NCBI GenBank assembly: GCA_030526425.1
Contig: JAUNCT010000004.1
Coordinates: forward strand, 42,971 to 106,970
Length of the DNA stretch: 64,000 nt
Direction: 5' to 3'
DNA from: Clostridia bacterium
GTDB lineage: Bacteria; Bacillota; Clostridia; Christensenellales; CAG-138
The translations under genes and the position numbers were made by a program. The notes under the pieces are model-generated. The model did not search any database. It had not been told where the DNA came from and saw only the letters and a program-made list of their open reading frames with translations. This document shows positions 52,635 to 61,666 of the stretch, one piece after another (position 1 is the first letter of the stretch; every line of letters starts with the position of its first letter).

Positions 52635-53566
52635 ATTTTGAACACAAGCCGGTCCTCCTCAACGAGGTCCTCGGAATCCTCCGCCCGGAACGGGGCGGAA
52701 TTTTTGTAGACGGAACGCTCGGCGGCGGCGGGCATGCGGAAGCGGTGCTCGAACGGTTGCCCGAGGGCAGCCGACTCATCGGCATCGACCGCGATACCGA
52801 AGCGATCGCCGCGGCAAGCGCAAGGCTGGCCCGTTTCGGCGACCGGTTCACCGCCATCCACGGCAATTTCTTCGACCTTGCGGCGCTTTTGGCCGAGATT
52901 GACATTCAAAAGGTCGATGGTGTATTATTTGATTTTGGTGTATCCTCGCATCAGTTGGACGTTGCGGAACGCGGTTTTTCCTACCACCGCGACGCGCCGC
53001 TCGACATGCGGATGGATCAGACGGCACCGTTTTCCGCCTATGACGTGATCAACACGTACAGCTTCGAACAGCTGTGCCGGATCCTCCGGGAGTACGGCGA
53101 AGAACGCTATGCGGACCGGATCGCCGACCGCATCCTCCGGGAACGCGAAAAGGAGCCCATCGCTTCGACGGGGCGCCTTGCGGAGATCGTTTCCGCGGCG
53201 ATGCCGAAGAAGAGCCGTTACGAGCAGCAGCACCCCGCACGCCGCACCTTTCAGGCGGTGCGTATCGAGGTGAACCGCGAGCTCGACGGTTTGCGCGAAG
53301 CCGTCGACTCCGCCCACGAACTGCTGAATCCCGGCGGACGCCTTGCCATCCTCACCTTCCACTCACTGGAAGACCGGATCGTCAAGCAGGCGTTCCGCTG
53401 CCACGAGAACCCCTGCACCTGTCCGCCCTCGGCGCCGATCTGCATCTGCGGAAAGAAGCCGACGGCCAAGATCCTGACACGGAAACCGCAGACCGCTTCG
53501 GAAGAAGAGCTGTGCGACAATTCCCGTGCGACGTGCGCAAAGCTGCGGGGGATCGAAAAACTGTGA
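52631..53566 (+). CDS. rsmH: 16S rRNA (cytosine-1402-N4)-methyltransferase RsmH (MraW)
   Basis: SAM-dependent methyltransferase acting on 16S rRNA, 311 residues. HKPVLLNEVLGILRPERGGIFVDGTLGGGGHAEAV (residues 5-39) contains the SAM loop; GVLFDFGVSSHQLDVAERGFS is the catalytic region; RRTFQAVRIEVNRELDGL and LTFHSLEDRIVKQAF are family signatures. The C-terminus has KPTAKILTRKPQ. I take the ATG overlapping the mraZ stop; longer in-frame starts lie within mraZ. Confidence 0.96.
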   Translation: MNFEHKPVLLNEVLGILRPERGGIFVDGTLGGGGHAEAVLERLPEGSRLIGIDRDTEAIAAASARLARFGDRFTAIHGNFFDLAALLAEIDIQKVDGVLFDFGVSSHQLDVAERGFSYHRDAPLDMRMDQTAPFSAYDVINTYSFEQLCRILREYGEERYADRIADRILREREKEPIASTGRLAEIVSAAMPKKSRYEQQHPARRTFQAVRIEVNRELDGLREAVDSAHELLNPGGRLAILTFHSLEDRIVKQAFRCHENPCTCPPSAPICICGKKPTAKILTRKPQTASEEELCDNSRATCAKLRGIEKL

Positions 53567-53579
53567 AGGAGGGCTGTTA

Positions 53580-54170
53580 TTGGCCCGTTTTGAAAAAGAC
53601 GACGGGAAGAGCCGCCGCGCCGGAAGCGCGGAGACCCGGCTCCACTCGATATCCGATAAGGATACGAAAAAGAAAAAACCGACCGACAACGTGACGGACG
53701 AGAATGATGAAGTCATTCCCGTTCCTTTGCATATTCAAAACCGGCGCGAAATGAACACCGGAGAGCGCGTCGGCATTCTCGTTTGCACCTTCGTGCTCGC
53801 GGGAATGATCCTCTTCGTGCTGACCGGCTACGAGCGCATCACCCGCGCCTACGCGGCGATCAACGAACTGAGCCAAAGCATCGACGACGTGAACCTGCGC
53901 ATCTCCGAGCTGAACGTCGCCATCGAATGCGCCGTGACCATCGAGCAAGCGGAAAACGCCGCGCTCGCCGCGGGCATGACCTACCCGACCGAGGCGCAGA
54001 TCTTCAACGATTACCGCTTCCCCGGAGGAAGCATCGCTCCCTCCCAGCCGCAGGTCTTTTCGAGTGACGATTCCGTCACGGCGAACGTGCCGGCAGGCAC
54101 CCCCTCCGGAGCCGACCCGACCGCGCCTTCTGCGGAACCCGGCGGGGAAGACATCCCGACGGAGGAGTGA
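53580..54170 (+). CDS. FtsL-like cell division protein
   Basis: Bitopic membrane protein, 196 residues, in the standard ftsL position between rsmH and a PBP gene. I use TTG at 53580: AAGGAGGG ends 6 bases upstream, and no ATG fits. Residues 1-62 are cytoplasmic and highly charged (DTKKKKPTDN), 64-82 a single membrane helix (VGILVCTFVLAGMILFVL), 83-130 a probable coiled coil (ITRAYAAINELSQSIDDV), and 145-196 a Pro/Ser/Glu-rich tail. FtsL proteins are poorly conserved, so assignment rests on topology and synteny. The long acidic C-terminal tail is unusual. Confidence 0.75.
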   Translation: MARFEKDDGKSRRAGSAETRLHSISDKDTKKKKPTDNVTDENDEVIPVPLHIQNRREMNTGERVGILVCTFVLAGMILFVLTGYERITRAYAAINELSQSIDDVNLRISELNVAIECAVTIEQAENAALAAGMTYPTEAQIFNDYRFPGGSIAPSQPQVFSSDDSVTANVPAGTPSGADPTAPSAEPGGEDIPTEE

Positions 54171-54173
54171 GCC

Positions 54174-56441
54174 ATGGCTTCGAACGCTTCCCCGAAAATC
54201 AAACAGAAGCTCATCTGGCTGTTCCTTGTGATGTGCGGCATCTTCATGGCGCTGGTGTTCCGCCTGTTTCAGGTCGAGATCCTGAAGGGCGATGAATACT
54301 CCGCAAAGGCAGCCCGTCAGCAAACGCGCAATTCGAGCCTCGACGCGCAGCGCGGACGCATTTTCGACCGTTCCGGTATCGTGCTCGCACAGAGCGGCAC
54401 CTCGTACCGCGTTCTGGTCAACCCGCGCATGATCAACCCCTCCGAGCGCGTCCGTATCGCTTCCGAGGTTTCGGACATTCTCGGGCTCGATTACGATTAC
54501 GTCTACACCCGCGTCTGCCGCGTGGAAAAGCAGCAGATCGTTTTGAAACGACAGGTCGACAGCGATACCGTCGACCGCATCACCGCGCTGCAGCTCGGCA
54601 ACGGTATCAGCTTCACCACGGACCTCAAGCGCTACTATCCGATGGGACAGCTCGCCGCCCAGCTCGTGGGCTTCACCGGAACCGACGGCGAAGGTCAGAC
54701 CGGCATCGAGGCTTCTTACGACGAATATCTCGCCGGCAAAAACGGGCGCCTCGTCACCCCCGTCGACCGGAGCAACAACGCCATCCCCTATGCGGATGAG
54801 GAGTACATCGCCCCCGTTCACGGTTACGACATGAACCTGACGATCGACTCCGTCGCGCAATCCTACATCGAGGCGACGCTGGCGGAAGCGTATACGCTCA
54901 ACCGTTCCGTTCAGGTCACGGCGATTCTGATGAACCCGATGACCGGAGAGATCCTCGGCACGGCGTCCGCCCCCACCTACGACCTGAACAACCCGCCGCG
55001 AAGCGATGTCGCGCTGTTGCTCGAAATGTCGCGCAACTATTCCGTTTCCATCAAGTTCGAACCCGGCAGCGCGTTCAAGACCTTTGTCCTCGCCGCCGCG
55101 CTCGACAGCGGCGCCATCAGCGAGCACGACACCTTCACCTGTCAGGGTACCGGACCTTACGGTTACGAGACCTACGGAACGAAGCGGGTCTACTGCAACG
55201 GGAAGCACGGCACCATGACCCTGCAGGAGGCGGTCGCCGTCGACTGCGACTGCGCCTTCATGCAGATGGCGCACAAGATGGGCGTCAACACGCTGTACGA
55301 TTACATCTATGCTTTCGGCTTCGGTCAAAGCACCAAGAGCGGCATCCCCGGTGAAGACAGCGGTTCCGTAACGCACCGCAAATACATCCGCGATGTCGAA
55401 CTGGCGAACCTTGCCATCGGCAAGGGGATCACCGTGACGCCGATGCAGATGGCGAACGCCTTCTCCTGCGTGGTGAACGGCGGCTATCTCATGCAGCCAT
55501 ACGTGGTGAACAACATCGTCAACGCCTCGCAGTCTTCGGAAGTGATCGTGCAGAAAGAGCCGACCATTCTGAACCGCGTGATCAAGGAAACCACCTCCGC
55601 GGTCGTGCGGAAGCTGCTGCAGGGCGTGACCAGCACCGAAAAAGGCAACGCCTCGAACGGTCAGGTCCTGAACTACGCGACGGGCGGAAAGCCCGGTTGG
55701 GCAGTCCGCAATGATTCGGAGGGGCTTGCTTCGGACACGCTGTTCGTTGCGACCTATTCCGGTTTCATTCCGGTCGACAGACCCGAGCTCGTGTGCTTTT
55801 TGATGATCGACAAGCCCGCAGTCCCGCGGTCCTACGCGCCGACGCTGGCAGCCCCCTGGGTTTCGAAGATCTTCACGAGCCTCGCGAGATATTACACCAT
55901 CGATCCCATCCAGAGCGAATCCCGTACCGTGCCCGACGTCGTCGGCATGACGATGCTCGACGCAAAGCAAACGCTGTCGAGTCAGGCGGGTCTCCCCTGT
56001 CATGTCCCGGACAGCGAGCAGGACGCGATCGTCACCGCGCAGGTCCCGGCGGCAAACAGCGTCGTGCCGCGGCAGACGCGCGTCATCCTGTACGATACGA
56101 TGACGGGCTACAACAACGAAGGCGTGTTCGTCGAAATGGTGGAAGTCCCCGATTTCACGAATATGGCGCGCGGTTACAAGTACCGCCGTGCGGAAGCGTT
56201 GGATATCGCCTCCGAGCTCGGGTTGACCATCAGCTTCGACCCGACCCACTGCACGGGCTACGTCACGGGACAGTCCATCGAACCCGGCACCATGGTGTTA
56301 CCCGGAACGGACATTTACCTGACGTTCAGCGGCTATTATGTCGCCGCCAAGCTTCCGGAACCGACCCCCGCGCCGACACCCGAACCCACGCCGGTGCCGA
56401 CGCCCGAGCCCGCGGTTCCCGAAATCCCCAACGAACCGTAA
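54174..56441 (+). CDS. Class B PBP (FtsI/SpoVD-like) with two PASTA domains and altered active-site motifs
   Basis: 755-residue bitopic protein in the ftsI/spoVD position. Membrane helix about residues 13-33; PBP dimerisation domain about 55-210 (RGRIFDRSGIVLA); transpeptidase fold about 245-575; PASTA units about 583-643 and 656-720; Pro/Glu-rich tail 728-755. The SxxK motif is present (S299-A-F-K302). The SxN motif is not: the aligned residues are D357-C-D359 (VDCDCAF, where SpoVD has SCN). The KTG motif is K506-P-G508 followed by Trp. So acylation could be kept but catalysis is probably impaired or altered. Only class B PBP in this cluster; 3 bases after the ftsL-like gene. Confidence 0.93.
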   Translation: MASNASPKIKQKLIWLFLVMCGIFMALVFRLFQVEILKGDEYSAKAARQQTRNSSLDAQRGRIFDRSGIVLAQSGTSYRVLVNPRMINPSERVRIASEVSDILGLDYDYVYTRVCRVEKQQIVLKRQVDSDTVDRITALQLGNGISFTTDLKRYYPMGQLAAQLVGFTGTDGEGQTGIEASYDEYLAGKNGRLVTPVDRSNNAIPYADEEYIAPVHGYDMNLTIDSVAQSYIEATLAEAYTLNRSVQVTAILMNPMTGEILGTASAPTYDLNNPPRSDVALLLEMSRNYSVSIKFEPGSAFKTFVLAAALDSGAISEHDTFTCQGTGPYGYETYGTKRVYCNGKHGTMTLQEAVAVDCDCAFMQMAHKMGVNTLYDYIYAFGFGQSTKSGIPGEDSGSVTHRKYIRDVELANLAIGKGITVTPMQMANAFSCVVNGGYLMQPYVVNNIVNASQSSEVIVQKEPTILNRVIKETTSAVVRKLLQGVTSTEKGNASNGQVLNYATGGKPGWAVRNDSEGLASDTLFVATYSGFIPVDRPELVCFLMIDKPAVPRSYAPTLAAPWVSKIFTSLARYYTIDPIQSESRTVPDVVGMTMLDAKQTLSSQAGLPCHVPDSEQDAIVTAQVPAANSVVPRQTRVILYDTMTGYNNEGVFVEMVEVPDFTNMARGYKYRRAEALDIASELGLTISFDPTHCTGYVTGQSIEPGTMVLPGTDIYLTFSGYYVAAKLPEPTPAPTPEPTPVPTPEPAVPEIPNEP

Positions 56442-56495
56442 TCTCCCCGCCTTCCGGCGGTCGAACAATCCATTTCCAAGGGAGGAAACCCCGAT

Positions 56496-57938
56496 ATGCT
56501 GTTAAGCGAATTGTGCGCGCTCGCAGGGTTGACCTGCACCGGCGGAGACGCCGAGATCGCATCGATCGAATACGATTCCCGCAAGGTCACGGAGGGCAGC
56601 CTTTTCTGTTGCATCGTCGGACAACTCACGGACGGACACAAGTATGCCGCGCAGGCCGCCGAAAAGGGCGCCGTCGCGTTGCTTGCGGAACGCCCCCTCG
56701 AGATCGCGCTGCCGCAGATCGTCACCGACAACACCCGCAAGGCGATGGCTTTGCTGGCTGCCGCGTTCTATCACTACCCGCACTACGAGATGACGATGCT
56801 CGGCGTGACCGGAACGAACGGCAAAACGACGACCACCTACATGCTCAAGTCGATCGCGGAGCACGCCGGAAAGAAGGTCGGTCTGATCGGCACGATCCGC
56901 AACATGATCGGCGAGCGGAGCCTGAACACCGAGCGCACGACGCCGGAATCGGTCGACCTGTTCCGCATCCTTCGCGAGATGGCCGATGAGCACGTCGACA
57001 TCGTGATCATGGAGGTCTCGTCCCACGCGCTCGAGCAGCACCGTGTGCACGGCATCCTGTTCGATGCCGCCGCGTTCACGAACCTGACGCAGGACCATTT
57101 GGATTACCACAAGACCTTCGACAACTACCTCAACGCGAAGAAGATCCTTTTCCGCAACACGAAGCAGGCGGTCATCAACATGGACGACCCGCACGCCGCG
57201 GCGATCGCGGAGGACTTGGATATCCCCGTGCTGACCTTCGGCATCCGCGACCGCGCGGACATCAACGCGACGGACATCGACATCACCGCGGGCGGCGTCG
57301 TTTTCGACTTGCACACCCCGCAGGGCGGCTGCCGGATGCAGCTCCCCATCCCCGGTCTTTTCAGCGTATTCAACGCGATGGGCACCGTGGGTCTCGCGCT
57401 GTGCGCGGGCATCGGTCTCAACACCATCAAAGAGGGACTGGAGGGTATGATGACCGTTTCCGGTCGTCTCGAGCCCGTGAAGATCGGCCGTCCCGTTCCC
57501 TTCTCCGTATTCGTCGACTACGCGCACACGCCCGATGCGCTGGAAAACGTACTGAATACCATCCGCGATTTTGCGAAGGCACGCGTCATCACCGTGTTCG
57601 GCTGCGGCGGAAACCGGGACCGTGCGAAGCGCCCCATCATGGGTGAAGTCGCCGGGCGGTTCAGTGAGTTCGCGGTCGTGACTTCGGACAACCCGCGCAA
57701 CGAAAAGCCGATGGACATCATCGACGCCGTCGAAGAGGGCGTCAAGCGGTCGGGGACCCCGTACACCGTGATCGAAAACCGCAAGGATGCGATCACCTAT
57801 GCGCTTTCCATCGCGGAAAAAGACGACATCGTCCTCGTTGCCGGAAAAGGACACGAGAACTATCAGGAGATCAACGGCGTCAAATACCATTTCGACGACC
57901 GCGAGATCGTGGAAGATTTGCTGAAGGAGCGTTTCTGA
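56496..57938 (+). CDS. murE: UDP-MurNAc-L-Ala-D-Glu:meso-diaminopimelate ligase
   Basis: Adds the third stem-peptide residue in peptidoglycan synthesis; cytoplasmic; 480 residues. Uridine-binding N-domain includes SIEYDSRKVTEGSLF; ATP loop VTGTNGKTTTTYML at about residues 104-117; carbamylated-lysine region EVSSHALEQHRVHGI; and SGRLEPVKIGRP. TSDNPRNEKP near residue 395 has the DNPR motif that specifies meso-DAP rather than lysine. SD GGGAGGAAA. The next gene starts 1 base after its stop; murF, usually next, is absent. Confidence 0.96.
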   Translation: MLLSELCALAGLTCTGGDAEIASIEYDSRKVTEGSLFCCIVGQLTDGHKYAAQAAEKGAVALLAERPLEIALPQIVTDNTRKAMALLAAAFYHYPHYEMTMLGVTGTNGKTTTTYMLKSIAEHAGKKVGLIGTIRNMIGERSLNTERTTPESVDLFRILREMADEHVDIVIMEVSSHALEQHRVHGILFDAAAFTNLTQDHLDYHKTFDNYLNAKKILFRNTKQAVINMDDPHAAAIAEDLDIPVLTFGIRDRADINATDIDITAGGVVFDLHTPQGGCRMQLPIPGLFSVFNAMGTVGLALCAGIGLNTIKEGLEGMMTVSGRLEPVKIGRPVPFSVFVDYAHTPDALENVLNTIRDFAKARVITVFGCGGNRDRAKRPIMGEVAGRFSEFAVVTSDNPRNEKPMDIIDAVEEGVKRSGTPYTVIENRKDAITYALSIAEKDDIVLVAGKGHENYQEINGVKYHFDDREIVEDLLKERF

Positions 57939-57939
57939 A

Positions 57940-58956
57940 ATGTTTTTGAACTGTCTGCTGGCGGCGTTGCTTGCGCTCGTGCTCATGCTGGTCATGGGTC
58001 CGTTCGTGCTGCCGATGCTGCATAAGATGAAATTCGGTCAGGTCATCCGCGAAGAGGGTCCCGCCTCGCACATGGCGAAGCAGGGAACGCCGACGATGGG
58101 CGGTCTGATGTTCCTTGCGGCGATCCTCGTCGCTTCGCTGCTGTTCGCTCTCGACGGTGCGCAGATGGTTCTGCCGACCCTCGTGACGATGCTGTTGTTC
58201 GGTCTGGTCGGTTTCCTCGACGACTTTCTGAAGATCCACCACCACCGAAACCTCGGTCTGAGAGCGTGGCAGAAGATCTTCTGTCAGGTCGGCTTCGCGT
58301 TCCTCATTTCCTTCTGGGCGTACAAATCGCCCTACATCGGAAGCTCGCTGTATCTCCCGGTATCGGGAAAGAGCTTCGACCTCGGCATTTGGTACATCCC
58401 CGCGATGATGTTCGTCATTCTCGCGGAAGTCAACGGCGTGAACCTGACGGATGGTCTCGACGGTCTTTCCGCCAGCGTAACGAGCGTATACACGCTCTCG
58501 ATGGGCGCGATCTTCATGGTGCTCGCCACGACCGCGGGCGCTGCCGGTTCTTCCGCACTCGCCGCCAACTACAAGGGCATGGCCGTGCTTTGCACCGCAG
58601 TCGTCGGCGCGCTGATGGGTTACCTGTACTTCAACGTGTACCCCGCGCGCGTATTCATGGGCGACACCGGTTCGATGGCGCTCGGCGGACTCGTTTCCGT
58701 TCTTGCCATCTGCTCGCGTTCGGTGCTGCTGCTCCCGCTGATGGGCATTTGCTTCGTCGGCAGTTGCGTTTCCGTCATCATCCAGGTCGGTTATTTCAAA
58801 ATGACGCACGGCAAACGCGTGTTCCGCATGGCTCCGCTGCACCACCACTTCGAGCTCGGCGGAATGAGCGAGACGCGCATCGTCTGCATGTACACGATGG
58901 TCACCGCAGCCTGCTGTGCGCTGAGCCTGATCAGCTACTTCATCCCCAGAACCTGA
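57940..58956 (+). CDS. mraY: Phospho-N-acetylmuramoyl-pentapeptide-transferase (MraY)
   Basis: Integral membrane enzyme making lipid I from UDP-MurNAc-pentapeptide and undecaprenyl phosphate. 338 residues, about ten helices. HMAKQGTPTMGGLMFL near residue 46 is the MraY signature; LVGFLDDFLKIHHHRNLGL contains the DDxxK motif; NLTDGLDGLSA near residue 168 and MGDTGSMALGG near 241 hold catalytic Asp residues; PLHHHFELGGMSE is the HHH loop. Start is coupled to murE. Confidence 0.96.
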   Translation: MFLNCLLAALLALVLMLVMGPFVLPMLHKMKFGQVIREEGPASHMAKQGTPTMGGLMFLAAILVASLLFALDGAQMVLPTLVTMLLFGLVGFLDDFLKIHHHRNLGLRAWQKIFCQVGFAFLISFWAYKSPYIGSSLYLPVSGKSFDLGIWYIPAMMFVILAEVNGVNLTDGLDGLSASVTSVYTLSMGAIFMVLATTAGAAGSSALAANYKGMAVLCTAVVGALMGYLYFNVYPARVFMGDTGSMALGGLVSVLAICSRSVLLLPLMGICFVGSCVSVIIQVGYFKMTHGKRVFRMAPLHHHFELGGMSETRIVCMYTMVTAACCALSLISYFIPRT

Positions 58957-59035
58957 GAACCTTTTGCGGCGTCGAGGTACCCCGTAGCCCGCGGGACCGT
59001 GCGCCGCGTTATTTTTTGCGAACGGAGTAAAACCT

Positions 59036-60388
59036 ATGGAACAGAAAACAGCGCTCATCGTCGGCATGGCGAAGAGCGGTATCGGTGCCGCCAAGCTTCT
59101 TGCGAAGCAGGGTTGGCACGTGATCGTCAACGATATGAAATCCGAGATCCCGGGGCTGGAAGAAGCGCTGATGGGCGCCGAAGTCGAATACCGCCTCGGT
59201 GAGGACCCGTCTTCCCTGCTCGACGGTACGGACATGGTCGTGCCGAGCCCCATCATCCCGATGACGAAGCCCTTCCTCGTCGAAGCGCGGGAACGCGGCA
59301 TCGAGATCGTTTCCGAAATCGAACTCGGCTACCGTTATGCACAGGCGGATTTCGTGTGCATCACCGGCACGAACGGCAAAACCACCTGCACCGCCCTGAC
59401 GGGAGAGCTGTTCAAGGCAGCCGGAAAGCATACCTTCGTGCTCGGCAACATCGGCGTTGCGATCACGGAGCACGCACTGGAAACCGTGCCCGGCGACGTC
59501 ATCGTCGCGGAGACCGCCGCGCTGCAGCTGGAGGGCTGCTCCCGTTTCCATGCAAGGGCCGCAGGGTGCTGCAATGTGACCGAGGATCATCTCGACCATT
59601 TCGGTACGATGGAAAACTACACGCGCTGCAAAAACATGGTCTACATGAACCAGACCGCGGAAGACATCGCGGTGTTCAACGCGGACGATCCGACCGTTGC
59701 CGCAATGGCGGAAACAACGCCCGCCAAAGCTTATTTCTTCTCCCGCAAGGGTGAAGTCGAACGCGGCATATTCGTGCGTGACGGCATGGTCATTTACCGA
59801 GACAACGGCGTGGATACCCCCGTGCTGCGTGCGGATGAGATCCGCATCCCCGGCGGGCACAACCTCGAAAACGCGATGCTGTCTTCCCTGCTGGCGATTC
59901 CGATGGGGATCCCCGTCGAAACCGTTGCGGAGGTGCTGCGCACTTTCCCCGGCGTCGAGCACCGGATCGAGTTCGTGCGCGAGTACGAAGGCGTGCGCTA
60001 CATCAACGATTCGAAGGGAACGAACCCCGCTTCCACCATCCGCGCGATCGAAGCGATGTCGGGTCCCACGGTTCTGATCCTCGGCGGGTACGACAAACAC
60101 GGCGATTTCCACGAGCTGTTCGATGTGTTCAAAAAGACCGGGCTCGTCAAGGGCATGGTCGTGCTCGGCGCCACGCAGCAGCAGATCCTCGATACCGCGG
60201 GCGATGCCGGAATGCGCGAGCTGTGCATTCCCGTGGAAACGTTCCGCGAGGCGGTCGAAACCGCAAAGGGACTTTGCACGGAAGGCGATACGGTCCTGCT
60301 CTCCCCTGCCTGCGCCAGTTGGGGCATGTTCGACAATTTCGAACAGCGCGGCGAGATCTTCAAGCAGATCGTCAACGAATGGGTCTGA
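59036..60388 (+). CDS. murD: UDP-MurNAc-L-alanine:D-glutamate ligase
   Basis: Adds D-glutamate to UDP-MurNAc-L-Ala; cytoplasmic; 450 residues. N-terminal Rossmann domain LIVGMAKSGIGAAKLLAKQG; ATP loop ITGTNGKTTCTALTGE near residue 109; NIGVAITEHA; central N-V-T-E-D-H-L-D-H-F motif; GRNLEN-like GGHNLENAML; C-terminal EGVRYINDSKGTNPASTI and LSPACASWGMFDNFEQRG, the MurD hallmark. SD ACGGAG. Preceded by an 80-base gap with no clear terminator and followed by a strong one, so the cluster ends here without ftsW or murG. Confidence 0.96.
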   Translation: MEQKTALIVGMAKSGIGAAKLLAKQGWHVIVNDMKSEIPGLEEALMGAEVEYRLGEDPSSLLDGTDMVVPSPIIPMTKPFLVEARERGIEIVSEIELGYRYAQADFVCITGTNGKTTCTALTGELFKAAGKHTFVLGNIGVAITEHALETVPGDVIVAETAALQLEGCSRFHARAAGCCNVTEDHLDHFGTMENYTRCKNMVYMNQTAEDIAVFNADDPTVAAMAETTPAKAYFFSRKGEVERGIFVRDGMVIYRDNGVDTPVLRADEIRIPGGHNLENAMLSSLLAIPMGIPVETVAEVLRTFPGVEHRIEFVREYEGVRYINDSKGTNPASTIRAIEAMSGPTVLILGGYDKHGDFHELFDVFKKTGLVKGMVVLGATQQQILDTAGDAGMRELCIPVETFREAVETAKGLCTEGDTVLLSPACASWGMFDNFEQRGEIFKQIVNEWV

Positions 60389-60405
60389 CGCAAAGTCAAC
60401 GGTAA

Positions 60406-60439
60406 AAAAGACCACGCAACCGGAGTTGCGTGGTCTTTT
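60406..60439. terminator. Bidirectional intrinsic terminator
   Basis: A 15-bp perfect stem (60406-60420 with 60425-60439), loop CGGA, A-run left and T-run right. Ends the dcw cluster and the convergent Ntn-hydrolase operon. Confidence 0.92.
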
Positions 60440-60450
60440 CGTATGTTCGG

Positions 60451-61650
60451 TTATTCCGCCTTCAGCGCATAGTTGAATTCCGCATCGGGCTCATTGTAGT
60501 GTTCGTTCGGGACCCACATCACGGTGCGGTCGGTCAGATTGTAGATCGCGCTGTGCACGGTGATGCCGTTGCCGTCGTCGTTGTTCCAGCTGCGGCGGCC
60601 GACGATGGAAAGCACATCCATCGCCGCTTTTTCATCCGCGACGATGCCGTTGGTCTTGCCGAGCTCCTCATACAGGCGCTCGTAGCGGTCTGCGCCCTTC
60701 TTGTCCTCGGCGGGGGACCCCTCATAGTAGCCGGGCTGGATGACGAAGTTCGTCACGACCTGATAATCCGCAGCGGCTTCGGTTTCGCCGATGTGCGCGT
60801 CCATGTCGTTGTAGGTCACGACAAGCTCACGTGCCGAACCGTCGTTATCGGTGGAATCGGTCGTGCCGACCCATTCGAGCACCGCGCTGCGGCCGGAAGC
60901 ATCCGCCACCATGTAGTGGTAAGAGGTACCTGCGGAATCGTGCAGGTCGTATGCGGAAGCGATCTGGACCGCCTCATCGAGATCGTCGGCGTAGTCGAGG
61001 ATGAGCCGCAGAAGCGTCGTGGAGGTGAAGTCCGGCTTTTCGGTCTCCTGCGCGGTGGCGATGGTCTTCTCGCCGCCCTGATAGGTCATGTAGATACCAC
61101 AGGCAACGCCGGCGTCGTTGATGCCGTCGAGCGGCGCATAGGTCGCCGCCAGACACGTGATCTTCTTCATGAGCCCCTCGACGTTCTTGTTCGCATCCAT
61201 CCCGAGGAACCGGAGGTCGACCGTGGAGACGGAAGCGTGACGACCGGGATTCTTTTCCGTGAAGACCAGGCAGGTATTGGTCTTCGTCATATCGTAGTTG
61301 CGGGCAAAGAGCTTTTTGCCGTCGGTCGTGGTCGCGGTGAAGGAGGAGCATGCGATCTCGGGGTCCTTCATATCGATCTTGATCAGTCCCTTGGTGATCT
61401 TGTTCGTGACGAAGTTGATCAGTTCGGCGTCGTTCTTGGCGCCGCCCTGCGCAAGGAAATCATCCAGATAGAAACCGCCCTTGACGTGCATGGTGTAGAC
61501 AGCACCGTCCTTGTGGGAGTCGTCGCGGTCGCGCAGGAGCTTCATGCTCGCAACGGTCGCGATCTCATTCCGCCAAGTGAACGCAACGACACCGCAGAGC
61601 AACACGATGAGTGCCAGCAGAGCCAGCAAGATCCTTTTGAAAACTTTCAT
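60451..61650 (-). CDS. Membrane-anchored linear amide C-N hydrolase (Ntn/choloylglycine hydrolase-like)
   Basis: 399 residues. A hydrophobic segment (about 6-24) anchors or exports it. From C101 the sequence follows the choloylglycine-hydrolase/penicillin-acylase pattern: C101-S-S, FARNYD with R117 and D120 (the Cys-to-Arg distance of 16 equals that in bile-salt hydrolases), GINDAGVACGIYM near residue 180 and SYHYMVADASGRSAVLEW near 245. In this superfamily the Cys must become N-terminal, so the first 100 residues should be removed or the enzyme activated otherwise. Substrate may be an N-acyl amide, bile acid conjugate or penicillin-like compound; undecided. It lies 16 bases downstream of the ALDH gene on the same strand. 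Confidence 0.82.
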   Translation of the reverse strand: MKVFKRILLALLALIVLLCGVVAFTWRNEIATVASMKLLRDRDDSHKDGAVYTMHVKGGFYLDDFLAQGGAKNDAELINFVTNKITKGLIKIDMKDPEIACSSFTATTTDGKKLFARNYDMTKTNTCLVFTEKNPGRHASVSTVDLRFLGMDANKNVEGLMKKITCLAATYAPLDGINDAGVACGIYMTYQGGEKTIATAQETEKPDFTSTTLLRLILDYADDLDEAVQIASAYDLHDSAGTSYHYMVADASGRSAVLEWVGTTDSTDNDGSARELVVTYNDMDAHIGETEAAADYQVVTNFVIQPGYYEGSPAEDKKGADRYERLYEELGKTNGIVADEKAAMDVLSIVGRRSWNNDDGNGITVHSAIYNLTDRTVMWVPNEHYNEPDAEFNYALKAE

Positions 61651-61666
61651 TCTTATTTTCCTTTTC

